Positions 1 through 10,543 of a DNA stretch of 64,000 nt are shown here, one piece after another. The translations under genes were made by a program, and so were the position numbers. The notes below the pieces were generated by a model. It did no database searches. It was not told where the DNA came from and saw only the letters and a list, made by a program, of their open reading frames with translations. Origin of the DNA: Tubulanus polymorphus (taxonomy: Eukaryota > Nemertea > Palaeonemertea > Tubulaniformes > Tubulanidae). Position 1 is the stretch's first letter. Each line of letters opens with the position of its first letter. The stretch spans positions 6,877,175 through 6,941,174 of the forward strand of contig NC_134032.1 in NCBI RefSeq assembly GCF_964204645.1, read 5' to 3'.

Positions 1-210
1 CAGGAAAAGGTTGACACGATTGAGTTGCAAGAAGAATTAGGGTATATAATTAATTATAAGAAGACTACTAAAGACGGGTCTCAAATTATTACACATTTGG
101 GTTTCGTTATAAACTCCAATGAAATGATAGTCACTCTGACTGAAAAGAAAAAAGAGTACATCTTAACTGAATGCTCTAATTTATTACAGAAGGACAGACT
201 GACATTAGTT
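1..210 (+). pseudogene. DIRS-type retroelement: 3' end of reverse transcriptase (cut by window edge)
   Basis: The frame is open from the first base. It reads the thumb side of a DIRS/Ngaro-type reverse transcriptase: LGYIINYKKT, then ITHLGFVINS, then a helical segment ending in NLLQ. These are the usual final RT blocks of tyrosine-recombinase retrotransposons. The YxDD catalytic box must lie left of the window. In intact family members an RNase H domain of roughly 100-150 residues follows. Here the text loses RT similarity near base 190 and the recombinase begins almost at once in another frame. I infer an internal deletion that removed RNase H. Family assignment rests on motif recognition and on the recombinase that follows. 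Confidence 0.7.
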
Positions 211-212
211 GC

Positions 213-1238
213 TTGTCTAGTTTCTGGAGTTCAGGAGAAAAACAGACGTTTTCAACAAGGACTAGAGAGATATTGTTGGCCTCATGGAAAAAGGGCACAC
301 ATCAACAGTATGAGGTTTTTCTCAGGAAATGGAAACGGTTTTGTAATAAATGGAAAGTTTATCCAATTCATCCCTCTGTAGAGCAGTATCTCGAATTTTT
401 AGTTTATCTTGTTGATGTAGAAACCTTAAGTTACAGTGCAGTGAACACAGCGAGGTCTGCTGTTGCTCAGATTGTAGAAGTTGATGGGAGATATAATTCA
501 ATGAGTATAGGGGCTCGTCCTTTGGTCTCTAGATTTATGAAAGGATTGTACAATTTGAGACCGCCTCAGGTTAGATATACTTATATATGGGATGTTTCTC
601 TTGTTTTAAATTGGGCGGAGAGTTTATCGCCTGTAAGATTTTTAAGTTTGAAACAGTTGACTTTGAAACTTGTGATGTTATTATCGTTGATTATGGCTGC
701 CAGACCAGCGCAGTCATTGAGTTTGTTACGATTAGATCAGATGATTAAAGAGAACGAGACTTATAAGTTTTATTTTAGGAGAACCGATTTAAAACAGTCA
801 CGAAGGGGATATATTCCCCCAGATGTTTGTATTAAAAAGTATTATGTAAAAAGGTTAATTTGTGCTCATCTTGCATTGTCGGAATATATTAGGAGAACTA
901 AGGATATTCGGGAATCTGAACCTAGATTGTTTGTTAGTTACGTAAAACCATACAAAGCAGTTTCGAGAGATACAATAAGCAGATGGGTAAAAACTGAGAT
1001 GTCGCAGGCTGGAATTGATACAAAAGTATTTAAGCCTCATAGTGTAAGGGCGGCAGCTACCTCGAAAGCTAAGCTGAACGATGTGCCTTTGGAAGATATT
1101 TTGAAAACGGCTGGTTGGTCTAACGTAGCTACTTTTGCTAAGTATTATGGAAAACCAATTGTACATGATTCGCAGAAATTTGTGGATGGAAGAAGTGATT
1201 ATATGTTAATAAATTTTCGCAATACTACGTACATTTGA
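213..1238 (+). CDS. DIRS-like tyrosine recombinase (YR)
   Basis: A 341-residue open frame encoding a tyrosine recombinase, which would integrate the circular cDNA of a DIRS-type retroelement. The N-terminal half (about residues 15-115) is the helical core-binding domain, SWKKGTHQQYEVFLRKW onward. The catalytic domain has Arg164 in MAARPAQSL, the box HSVRAAATS with His276 and Arg279, Trp302 in GWSNVATF and the nucleophile Tyr311 or Tyr312 in AKYYGK. All expected catalytic residues are present and there is no stop, so the frame could still be functional. The start is uncertain: the first 12 residues lie over the RT/YR junction and look non-native. The RT end just upstream is in a different frame. 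Confidence 0.85.
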   Translation: MSSFWSSGEKQTFSTRTREILLASWKKGTHQQYEVFLRKWKRFCNKWKVYPIHPSVEQYLEFLVYLVDVETLSYSAVNTARSAVAQIVEVDGRYNSMSIGARPLVSRFMKGLYNLRPPQVRYTYIWDVSLVLNWAESLSPVRFLSLKQLTLKLVMLLSLIMAARPAQSLSLLRLDQMIKENETYKFYFRRTDLKQSRRGYIPPDVCIKKYYVKRLICAHLALSEYIRRTKDIRESEPRLFVSYVKPYKAVSRDTISRWVKTEMSQAGIDTKVFKPHSVRAAATSKAKLNDVPLEDILKTAGWSNVATFAKYYGKPIVHDSQKFVDGRSDYMLINFRNTTYI

Positions 1239-1286
1239 GTTGTTACTGTTTTGTCGCTTCTTTGAAGTCTCATTGGATCTCGAAAA

Positions 1287-1378
1287 CCCATAACCGAAAC
1301 GAAATAGAATTTGAAAGTTAAACGAGCCTTACCTGAAAGGTGAAGTTTGACTGGAATTCTATAGAGTGAGGTTATGGG
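1287..1378. repeat. Hairpin just after the recombinase frame
   Basis: CCCATAACC at 1287-1295 pairs with GGTTATGGG at 1370-1378, and inside it ATAGAATT (1304-1311) pairs with AATTCTAT (1355-1362). The hairpin lies 49 bases after the YR stop codon, where DIRS elements carry non-coding terminal and internal complementary sequence. I infer a structural element of the DIRS 3' end. Confidence 0.55.
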
Positions 1379-2507
1379 TTGGAGATCAAAAAAACCTATA
1401 GCTAAACTGTTAGGAATTCTTCCAGATAGATCTTTTACAAATGAAAGGCTGAATCCAAGAACATGTCTATCGCACTTTTGAGCCCAAACGTCTACTTTTA
1501 CTTAGTAGCCACTTGAGAACAATAAATAATTAACGATATCAGCCACTTTTCCAGTAGTATACATTTCAAAACAGTCACTCTGGAATAGTATTCCTTTCAA
1601 TTCGGTTGGTTTTCTATAGTGGCTGTTTCGAAGAGTCTACTATTGAAAAGTGACCATTTTGAAACATCTGGTTTCGATAGTGCACACTAGCAGTAGAGGT
1701 GACTGTAAAACCACCCGCCTGTTAACAGTGACTTTGTGATAGTAACTCCTACCATAGCAGCTACTCTCAAAACACATCGTTTCTAAAAGTCAACTATTGA
1801 AAAGTGACCATTTTGAGATCGCTTGCCAGATTCCCTGTTATAAATACACTGTAGCAACATATGCTTCAGATTTGCAGTGATACGTGACAATATAAACATC
1901 CTGAGAAACTCTACTCACGCTATAGTTTGGGGTATAGTTCTATTAAAGAGTGACTCAGTTGAGATCTATAGATATTGTAGATACTATCTTTGAGGATGTG
2001 AAATGTAATGAGCGATTCCCAACTCTCAATTGGAGTTAAATTTGTTTACAAATTGTCAATAGTTATGTAGTTTTAAGATAAATCAAAATTTCCTTCTTTT
2101 CATGGCGATGTAATTGAATAAAGAATTCAATTTGAACAAATGCAGCTATTTTCAAGCATAGGTCTGCATTTATTTTTGATTTTAAATTCTTAGATTAAAA
2201 GCGCAAAAATTCAGGCTAACCTCTCATGATTGAAATGGTGGTTTATCTACAACGGGGGCCTGGATGTCTTTGCATCTTGAATTAAGATGTGCATTTCGGA
2301 GTGTTCGAATTTCCCTGAATTCTAATTTTGCGAAATCATTGATTTTTTCAAACAAAATATGCTATATCCATGTGGATTTTTAACATTCTAAAGAAATCAT
2401 CTAAATTGTGCCCATATTTGATCGAATTTAATAGAAGAAACTTTGTATGGTATTCAAGATTTCATTTGGATTACGGTAACAGCCTTTGGTGATCGTCCCT
2501 GGGGTCA
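1379..2507. other. No gene recognised; short diverged direct repeats at 1540-1830
   Basis: AT-rich DNA. The phrase CTATTGAAAAGTGACCATTTTGA occurs near 1640 and again near 1794, with partial relatives between. Probably part of the DIRS 3' non-coding region or its flank. No coding signal seen. Confidence 0.5.
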
Positions 2508-2735
2508 TGAATGAAGAAATCCCGTAATAGAATTTTAAATATGATAAAATTTGTTAAGGTGAAACCGCAGCGTTTTGACTGTAGACTAACAGCCATCATC
2601 AGGTGGAATGTAGACATTCCTAGTGATATGGGCTTTTAGTAAGATGGCTGTCAGTCAACAGCTGAAACGTTGTGGTTTAACTAATAAATTTCATGAAACA
2701 AAATTCTATTGTGGAATCTCTTCATTTATCTACAG
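2508..2735. repeat. Fold-back element (inverted repeat, ~90-bp arms)
   Basis: Left arm 2508-2597 (ending TAACAGCCATC) is the imperfect reverse complement of 2642-2735 (beginning GATGGCTGTCAG). The arms include AATAGAATTTT/AAAATTCTATT and an AAACG(C/T)TG block. The loop is about 45 bp. The inner phrase AGCCATCATCAGG also occurs at 35,880. I read it as a small non-autonomous fold-back or MITE element. Confidence 0.65.
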
Positions 2736-3772
2736 TTAACACGCTTTAGAGTATTTTATTCGAATTCTTCGGGTCCTGTAGCCGTTTTGATCGAAAATTA
2801 TTTACTAATCGGCAAAGAAGGGATATAAAACCGTGTTGGTCGCTATGAGAGGGATTCCCTGTATATCTGCACCTTAAACCGGTACCTTTGTTAGTTCTAG
2901 CTCACATTCACTTCCAAATTCAAGTATTGGTAACGTTGGTTTACGATAATTTGAGAAAAAGAGTTTAGTTGGAGAAAACTGATAATTCAGTTAATGAGTT
3001 AACTGATAATCTTATAATTCAGCGATCATTGGTTCATCGATTCAGCGAAGTTCAAACACCGTACATTTTGGCATGTTATTGTATTGGCACCTTGAAATAA
3101 AGTTTCATAGAGATATTGCGGTGCTAAGTTTATCAATATTAAGAGGTAATTACTTTTGGTTTGTGGTCTGTTGGTGGCCAATACAGCTTGTTCATTCGTT
3201 CATCAATCACTGTTTAGTTAGCCAGTGTAATTTACCTGCTGACCGATAGCTGCTGCTGGGTTTTTGATTACCTATATAAACAATTTACTCAACAAAGTGG
3301 GAAAGTATGTGAAACTAGAATTACAGCATATTGCATTTCTTTCACATCTTAAGCCAAAAGAAGTTTTCTCTATCAAATGAAATTGCTGACTTCAAAATTA
3401 CGTGAACATCTCAACACTGCACTTTTATACGCTAATCGTTTGATCTTTTATAATAAGTTGGTAATTTCATTTCAACCAAACTGTATAACTACGAAATAAG
3501 ATTTTGATTATGGTTTCATTTCTAGCAAGCGATAAAATGATTCAATATTCATTAACGAACAAGCAGAGAACAGCGTGACAAAGTGAACATCACATGGATT
3601 ATTTAAAAATCGTTTGTATCGAAATAAACAATTAATTCAAGGTTAATTCTAAGTATTTTAGATACATTTTTTTCGTAATTCATTTTTTGAACATATGATT
3701 TTATTTGTATATTCCTCTCTCATATACCCTTAAAAACAAATTAAGCCTAAAAGACAAATTTATTTTTTTGTC
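2736..3772. other. No gene recognised
   Basis: AT-rich DNA without a convincing frame or strong repeat. Confidence 0.5.
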
Positions 3773-4326
3773 TTGTCTTTCTTTTCTACACCAAACTTAA
3801 TACCTTACACGCATTTTTATATTTATTGCAATTTAATCGATCCTACAAAAACATTCGAAGCAACTAAAGATATAACTTGTAATTCTGGTTTACTAAACAT
3901 TTTACCATTGAAGAATGTTAAAGAATTTGGAACGCAAATAAATTATAATTTAACAGAATGTGATTTCAAACCATGCATTCCTCGTTTTAATAATTTTAGA
4001 TTAGAAATTAGAAATCATAATTGGCACTTAATTGATTTAAATAATTTCCCTGTAATTTATGAATTAGTTATAAGATGTAGAGAGTAATTTTTTTCACTGT
4101 ATAAATGAATATAACTGTTGGACCGAGTATATGTTTAGGGTTTGATTTTAAACATGGTAAAGGAATGAGAATTAAACTAAATGATGTAATTACTGATATA
4201 AAAAGTAAATCATTTAACAATGCATCAATGATTAATAAAGAAAATTATAATATAGAAAAAGTAATTGATTTAAGAATTAAGAATGGATTTTTCAGTCAAC
4301 TTCAACGAATTTTTCGTTGCATTTGA
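3773..4326 (+). pseudogene. Unidentified fragment, two small frames, possibly from a Polinton-like capsid gene
   Basis: Two short consecutive frames, 3773-4087 (104 residues, TTG start, so probably an internal fragment) and 4105-4326 (73 residues, ATG start). The first contains FYIYCNLIDPT and ends with FRLEIRNHNWHLIDLNNFP followed by a beta-strand-like tail. The pattern of an IY-C-L-D block followed by a terminal 'L.D.N.FP..YEL' strand resembles the C-terminus of jelly-roll minor-capsid-like proteins of Maverick/Polinton elements as I remember them. That match is weak. I do not recognise the second frame. The fragment sits directly upstream of the Helitron OTU frame and may be captured or unrelated. 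Confidence 0.25.
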
Positions 4327-4365
4327 GAGTAAAATCTTATCTGTCTACAGACCAATTCTCCAAGA

Positions 4366-5484
4366 ATGTTGTCAAGTAATCTGAAAACTATACGTGCGCT
4401 GTATGCGAAGCGTCAAATTAGTGTAGATCACAGCTATCACCGTGAAATAGCACCACCAAGAAGCCCAACAAGAAGACCAGGTTCAGGTAATGTGGTATCA
4501 CTAGATTACCTGATTGATCACGGCTATTGCAAAAAAGTAACGGGTTCAGGCACCATCGGCATCGCTGTTGAAAAACAATTGCCACGAAATCCTAATAAGG
4601 ATCCTAATTCTATCGTCAAACTCCCAATGAAAAGAACGTACGCCGAGGTTGTTAGAGGAAGATCCCTGCCCAGACCCAGTCATCTTCCAGAACTTGAAAC
4701 ACAAGCTGGTCCAACAGCATTGCCAGCTAAAGTAATCACCCAATTTCCTCGGCCTATGATTTCCTTAAATGAGCGAAATTATTGTATTACTAATGTTCCA
4801 GGTGATGGCAATTGTTTTTTCCATTGCCTAAGTATGGCACTTTTTGCAAATACTGAGTTCACTCAGACCTTAAGGCAATTTATTTGTCATCACATAGTAG
4901 ATAATTTTCCTATCTACAAGTCTGATGTCGTGGCAGACCATAACCTTCCTTCTGACTCCAAGGAATCATACACTTCTGCTATGATAAATGCTAATGGTTG
5001 GGCAACAAGCAGTGAGGTCAAAGCAGCTGCACATATTTTGATGACTGATATCACTACATGGGTGTATGGGAAGCACTTTCCTGTTAAGTATTTTTCTGGG
5101 GAAAATAACAGTTCCCAAATACATTTATTATTGAAAAATAGCCACTATACTCTATTAGAATCCAAAAAGGCAGACACATCTTTTTCAACTGAGGGACAGC
5201 AGTTGCCTAGGCCTACAGGTAATAAGTCAGTTACAGCACCAAAAAGAAAAGTATGTAACGAACCATCCCCTGTTTTTCACAAAAAATCAAAGCACGTGGT
5301 TACCTACAAAAAAACAAACAAAGTGGCTGATAGAAAAACTGCTCCAGCCACAAAACCCTACATATTTAGACAAGTGGGGGTATTCAATAAACACAAGGTG
5401 CCAAAAAAGCCCAACAAACAAATTCTGCAGTCCCTGACATTTCCATGCCTCAAATGGAAAAAACTGATTTCAACCAGGCATTAA
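4366..5484 (+). pseudogene. Helitron N-terminal region with OTU cysteine protease domain
   Basis: The frame starts at ATG 4366 after a stop-rich stretch. The first 130 residues are basic and low in recognisable motifs. An OTU domain follows at about residues 138-265: NVPGDGNCFFHCLSMAL holds the Asp and the catalytic Cys, and NSHYTLLE near its end holds the catalytic His. OTU proteases cleave ubiquitin-type linkages and are fused to Rep/helicase in one animal Helitron clade. A lysine-rich linker follows. The real protein leaves this frame between 5391 and about 5440, probably at the A6 run 5403-5408, because the -1 frame there reads into the next Helitron domain. All OTU residues I would require are present. 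Confidence 0.85.
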
Positions 5485-7160
5485 AAAAAATACATGCCTT
5501 TGAATTGAAGGAAATGTCGTACCAATTTGATAAATGTAATGTTTGCCTGGAACGTCGCCTGGAAATGAAACTGGCGAAAAAAAATAGGTCCATGTGTCAC
5601 CGGTGCTTTGTGGACAAAGAGCGGGTAAAATTGTTCTCTCATGATAATCACATGGACCCATTGGAGGTTCCAAGTGAACTGAGCAATTTAACCTTAGTTG
5701 AGCAGCAATTGATCTGCAGAATTGCTCCGACTATCAATGTTCACTTGCTTAAACATGGAGGCATCGGTTCAAGTGGACATTGTGTAACCTTCCCACAGGA
5801 TATTGATGAACCTGCTCAAATCCTCCCAAAACTTCCCCATGAAATCAATATATTGAGAGTAAGAAGACAAGGTCGCAATGATACCACAAAAGAATTTAAT
5901 GTTCAACGAAAAAAAGTAGAAGCAGCACTTAACTGGCTAAAAAGAAATAATCCAGCATATGCCGACATCAAAATCTCTGCAGAGTGCCTCAATCAGTTAC
6001 CACAAAACGGGGAAATCGATATCCAAACGGTTGAGTACAATTCCGATGTACAACACATCAAAGATCAAGGTCCAGCTCCTGAGCAAATAAATCCAGGTGA
6101 AATTACTGATGGCGAAACAACATCCTCTGTAAATCTGCCGGACTCAGGAGTCGACATCCGCACAGAAGTAGAAAACATAGTTCGGAACATTGTTGGCGAT
6201 GATCATGGCCCAGTCACCGAAAGCAAACGTGGTGTTATAACCATTCCATGGCCCACACGTGACAGTTCTCCAATTCCAGAATTTACGACAAAATATTTTT
6301 TCACACTAGCCTTTCCTGTTTTATTTCCGTATGGCCTAGCTGATTTTTACATCAATCGTCCAAGAACTATATCATCACTTTCAGCATGGGCAGATCATCT
6401 ACTATGGTATCAAGACGGCCAGTTCATTCTTCACCAAAAGCTTGGAGACCCTCATCTCTCAGTTTCTGATCTGAAAAAACAAATTGAACAAGGTGACACT
6501 TCGATAACAAAGAAAATTGCTTACTACAGTTCAAATCTGAGGGGTACATCACAATATTGGGCCCAAAAAGCCAAGGAACTGAGAGCCTTGTCACAGTACC
6601 AAATAAACACTGGAAAAGGTCTACCATGCTTTTTTACTACAGGCAGCTGTGCAGAATATCATTTTAAGCCAGTTCGTCGCTTACTTAAAATGTATATTCA
6701 ACAAACAACTGGACAGGACCTTGACTTTGAAAATCGCAATAATTTATTTAAAGCATTACAAGAGAACTGTCACATTGTTGGACATTATTTTGATTTACGG
6801 ACCCAAAATTATTTCAAGCAGGTAATGGGACCCATCTTTGGAGTTGATACCTACTGGTATCGACAAGAATTTGCAAAATCTTGTGGGATGATTCACTGGC
6901 ACGGATTGTGCTGGCGAGCTGATCGACAGCCACACAACCTATTCCACGAGTCCATTGAAAATGGCCTGAGTGAATCAGAATGCGCTGAAGTTCTGTCTAA
7001 GTGGGCAGAAAGCACATTTAAAATGACGGCACTGCACCCTGGTGGAAAAGATATACATGGAAATCCACGCAAAGATTTATGGGCCCCACCAGAAGGAAAA
7101 GCTCCAGCCCCGCCTGTAGAAAAAAAAACCCCTAGTAAAATTATTAATGGATGCCAGTGA
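5391..7160 (+). pseudogene. Helitron Rep N-terminal half: DUF6570-like region and HUH nuclease motif
   Basis: The frame is open from 5391. It begins with a zinc-binding region, CNVC then CHRC, followed by VPSELSNLTLVEQQLICRI, which is the DUF6570 signature found in Helitron Reps. The Helitron_like_N region follows. The metal-binding HUH motif is MIHWHGLCW, with His484 and His486 counted from the ATG at 5445. The text then reads into NPRKDLWAPPEGKAPAPP. The frame fails in the A9 run 7120-7128. One A fewer would connect it to the next segment, which continues with PLVKLLMD. Rep nicks DNA and transfers the transposon strand in rolling-circle transposition. Confidence 0.85.
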
Positions 7161-7602
7161 CAGTCAAGAATCTATACTTGAAGATTACATCTTACTTTGC
7201 AATAGAGTCAATTTACATCGATGCACAGATTACTGTCGAAGAACCAAAACGAAAGTGTGCCGCATGCAATTTGGGTCCGAAAAACAGCCAGGAAAACCGG
7301 CAAGAGAAACAGCAGCAATTATTAAAGATCAAAATCAATCAATGCGTATAGAAATGTCACGTGACCATCCCTTCCTTGTTCAAAATTCCCAATACCATAC
7401 ACAAGCTTGGCGTGCAAATGGAGATATTTCGATCATTCTCTCCAAATCTGAGCCAGACAATCCCTCAGTAGAAGAGATAATTGCAACAGAAAAATATATT
7501 TGTGGGTATGCATGCAAAGGGAATGAAGGGACTGGTGCACTGGTTGATTTATTTAATGACACCATCAATGTGACAGATGAAACTGCAGTATCCACACGGT
7601 AA
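7120..7602 (+). pseudogene. Helitron Rep C-terminal part with two-tyrosine motif
   Basis: Continues the Rep domain in the other frame: ESILEDYILLCNRVNLHRC, a cysteine/arginine block (HRCTDYCRR), and then KYICGYACKG. In that last motif two tyrosines three residues apart (bases 7495-7497 and 7507-7509) are the expected nicking and rejoining nucleophiles, and the Lys completes the YxxxYxxK pattern. The frame ends at TAA 7600-7602. The next segment is already open in the other frame from about 7599, so the shift lies within 7585-7599. Confidence 0.82.
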
Positions 7603-8828
7603 CTAAAAAAAAATTGCTGATAGGTACAGTAAAAAGAGACATTTCAGCCATAGAAGCTTCATACGAGTTGTCATCGTTCCCGCTCTATAGATGCTCACAT
7701 CAATTTCAGTCAATGAGCATGATAGGATCAAGAGTTTTAGAAAGAAAAGGAATGACAGCTACGAAAAGTACGGCCCTTGATAAATATTTACAGAGGCACC
7801 AAAATGATACTTCATCATGGTACAATCATGTCTGCAAACAGGGAAAGGTACCAGTAGTCAGTGGAAACCAAACCCGTGCAACATGGCCCCTTACCGAAGA
7901 ATATTGCCGTACGATGCTTCTTTTACATTGGCCCAACTGGCGAAAAATTGAGGACATCAAATCATCTGATTCAAGTTGGGTTGAAACAATGGAAAACTTT
8001 TCTCTCTCTGCTGCATGCCCTAATTTTGTACTGGCAGATATCCAGAGAGCTAAAAACAAATCAACGCAGCCAGATAAACCCAGTGAACTTGAATCAGATG
8101 ATGGCTCAATCGATGAATCCAGCCAACAACAACCAGAATGGATGGATTTAGTACGACCAACCATTGATTACAATCCTGCCATGAATGAATTTCAATTCGA
8201 CGATGGCGGTCCAGAGCATGATTGGAGTTGGGCCAATCTGCAATATCCACTTGACTATGGATCGACGTGGGTAGAATCACTTGGCTGTGATAAAACTAAT
8301 ATAAACAATGAGTTAGAATTGCCGAATGTAGACTTTTCCACCCTAAACAGTGATCAACGGTTTGCGTTTAAACTGGTAATGCAAACTTTGAACAACTACA
8401 ACAATGGGTCTCAAGATTTTGAACCATTGCGCCTTATTGTAGCAGGTACAGCAGGCTGTGGGAAATCCTATTTAATTAATTGTATCGTCAGAGCAGCCCG
8501 TACATTTTTACATAAAAACGAAGCTGTCCAGGTAGTCTGCCCAACAGGTAATAGTGCCAATCTTATTGGAGGTGTTACTCTACATAGTTTCTTCAAAATT
8601 CCAATTAACGCTAGAGGCAGCAAAGAGATGACACCACCGCAAGGATTAACTGGCCAACAGCTACAATCCAATTGCGAACATCTATTAGTCCTTTTAGTTG
8701 ACGAAAGATCTTTCATAGGCTGCACAACTCTAGGATGGATGGAGTATTTTTGTTCCCATGGAGTCAACAACGGCAGAACATCAAATGAACCCGGGGGGGG
8801 GGATACCTGTCATTGTATTTTTAGGTGA
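7599..8828 (+). pseudogene. Helitron helicase: linker and Walker A/B region of PIF1 domain
   Basis: Opens with KLLIGTVKRDISAIEASYEL, a typical Helitron linker, then an acidic stretch near residues 150-215. The PIF1-type SF1 helicase begins at LNSDQRFAFKLVM. Walker A is AGTAGCGKSYLI (bases about 8443-8478), motif Ia is VVCPTGNSANLIGGVTLHSF and Walker B is LLVLLVDERSFIG. The frame is lost in the G10 run 8793-8802: reading one G fewer gives IPVIVFLGDGIQLPP, the proper next motif. The helicase unwinds the element during replicative transposition. Confidence 0.88.
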
Positions 8829-9332
8829 CGGCATTCAACTGCCGCCAGTTTGCGACAGTCCCGTATACCTATGCAAATCAACAATTCCTGCTGCAATGCA
8901 TGGCTCAATGGTTTGGAAGCAATTCAACACAGCCATTATACTTGAAAAAGTGATTCGCCAAAAAGCTGATCAGCAGCAGTTAATAAGTGTCCTTTCTGCT
9001 TTGCGCGAGTATAGACTTACCAGCAATCAAGCTTTATGGCTCAAAAAATTTCAATGGGGCAACCTAGAAAAAACAAACGGTTCAGATTTATTAAATCGAA
9101 TGACTAACAACGGCCTCTTTGTTTTTCCAACACATGACCTTGAATGCAGCCACAATATAAATGAATTGAAAAAATTAAATGCAAGTCATCCAGTTGCTTA
9201 AGTAGAAGCTGAAATGCAAGGACCCCACGCAAGCAAATGCAATGACGATAAATCCGGAGGTCTCAGTCGGTGCATCCACATATGTAATAATGCGAAAGTG
9301 ATGCTAACAACCAATCTTAATATGGATTATAT
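8758..9332 (+). pseudogene. Helitron helicase: middle motifs, interrupted by a stop
   Basis: Motif III is FLGDGIQLPPVCDSPVY, followed by MVWKQFNTAIILEKVIRQ and LREYRLTSNQALWLKKF, all standard PIF1/Helitron text. TAA at 9199-9201 stops the frame after HPVA. Helitron-like text continues in the same frame beyond it (NNAKVMLTTNL), so this is a point stop and not a shift. The family usually has a charged residue there. A second break near 9330 moves the text into the last frame (NGSTGIIKDIIYLSG). Confidence 0.82.
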
Positions 9333-9899
9333 AATGGGTCTACTGGAATTATTAAGGACATCATCTATCTAAGTGGAAGGAGTCCAATTGAATCACAACC
9401 AGATGTAGCCATGATTGACTTTCCAAAATATACAGGGCCTCCATTCATGAAGGATCATCCGACCATCATACCAATTGTGCCAATAACCAGAAAAGTGGAC
9501 TGCCACTGCTACAACTGCAAAAGGAAACGACTACTACTGAGACTCGGCTGGGGTACTACACTTCACCGTTGTCAAGGTATGACAATAAGGAACAACGAAA
9601 TGAATCGGTACATTGTAATTCATCCAGGCACTCGAAGTTTTGAAAGTCGAAATCCGGGTGCCTCATTTGTTGTTAAAGACAGCTGGAAGCATAACGGAAG
9701 ATCCTGGCATCCGCATGTGCTAGTTAATGAGGATAGGCTATGCCACAAAGTTAACACACCTACAACTTGTGCTAGGGACTTAGAAGTAAGGCGCATTGAA
9801 ACCCTTAGGGTACAAACTTGTGAAAAATACAAACAACTCAGAAATGAGGAAACATTCATTGAAATTTGCAGAAAAATTGCCCAGGAAAAAGAGAAATAA
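9333..9899 (+). pseudogene. Helitron helicase: C-terminal motifs
   Basis: Reads NGSTGIIKDIIYLSG, FPKYTGPPF, then LGWGTTLHRCQGMTIRNN, which is helicase motif VI. A basic, glutamate-rich tail ends at TAA 9899. The terminal EEP endonuclease that some OTU-Helitrons carry is absent here. No ATG is needed because this is a continuation of the broken helicase. Confidence 0.82.
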
Positions 9900-10067
9900 T
9901 CATCTATTAGCTAATTGTTAAATAGTTCCTCAGTTTTCTAAACATAAACAAAAGTGTCTTTGAATTTTGATCTCTTACTATTGTATACTGTTATTACTAT
10001 TGTTTCAGTCTGTGAATACTTTGAACAAATGTTTATCTAATGATTATACATAGGTTACACATAGTAG

Positions 10068-10085
10068 TAGCGCGCACACGTGCTA
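10068..10085 (+). repeat. Candidate Helitron 3' terminal hairpin
   Basis: TAGCGCG / CGTGCTA can form a 7-bp stem with one G-T pair and a 4-base loop, about 170 bases after the helicase stop. Helitrons end in a short GC-rich hairpin close to a CTRR terminus. I do not see a clean CTRR at the right distance, so this is only a candidate. Confidence 0.3.
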
Positions 10086-10225
10086 GTGTTAATTGTAATA
10101 GATAACATCATGAATAGCGCCACTGCACAGGTATACGTGAACTATACGCACGAAGTGAAGGATAAATAAACGACTAAATTACGGCTAATAAGATATTCTT
10201 ATTCAATCAGACAGACCTTAGGTTG

Positions 10226-10372
<147 letters not shown>

Positions 10373-10457
10373 TAAATTTCTTCTCATTAAGGAATTGCGG
10401 AAAGCACAATTTTGAATGCATTTGCCAACCCTAGAGTTTTTCCAAAATTTTGGCCCT

Positions 10458-10473
10458 GTAGCAAATTTGCTAC
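10458..10473. promoter_or_regulatory. piggyBac subterminal palindrome, left end
   Basis: GTAGC-AAATTT-GCTAC, 30 bp inside the left terminus. The same GTAGC-N6-GCTAC palindrome occurs three times near the right end. Inference: a transposase binding site. Confidence 0.5.
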
Positions 10474-10543
10474 GAAAAAACGCACAAAATTTCACTGTTT
10501 GATTTTGTCTCATTTAATCATTCATTCACAGTAGTATAACACT

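Larger units (their letters stand above)
4366..9899 (+). mobile_element. Helitron (rolling-circle transposon), OTU-Rep-PIF1 type, coding region degraded
   Basis: A continuous run of Helitron coding sequence on the + strand in the expected order: OTU cysteine protease, DUF6570-like zinc region, HUH Rep nuclease, two-tyrosine motif and PIF1-type helicase to the last motif. Reading requires alternating between two frames at about 5390-5440, 7120-7128, 7585-7599, 8793-8802 and 9330, and an in-frame TAA lies at 9199-9201. The 5' terminus is not identifiable. A candidate 3' hairpin lies at 10,068-10,085. Parts are given as separate entries. Confidence 0.9.
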
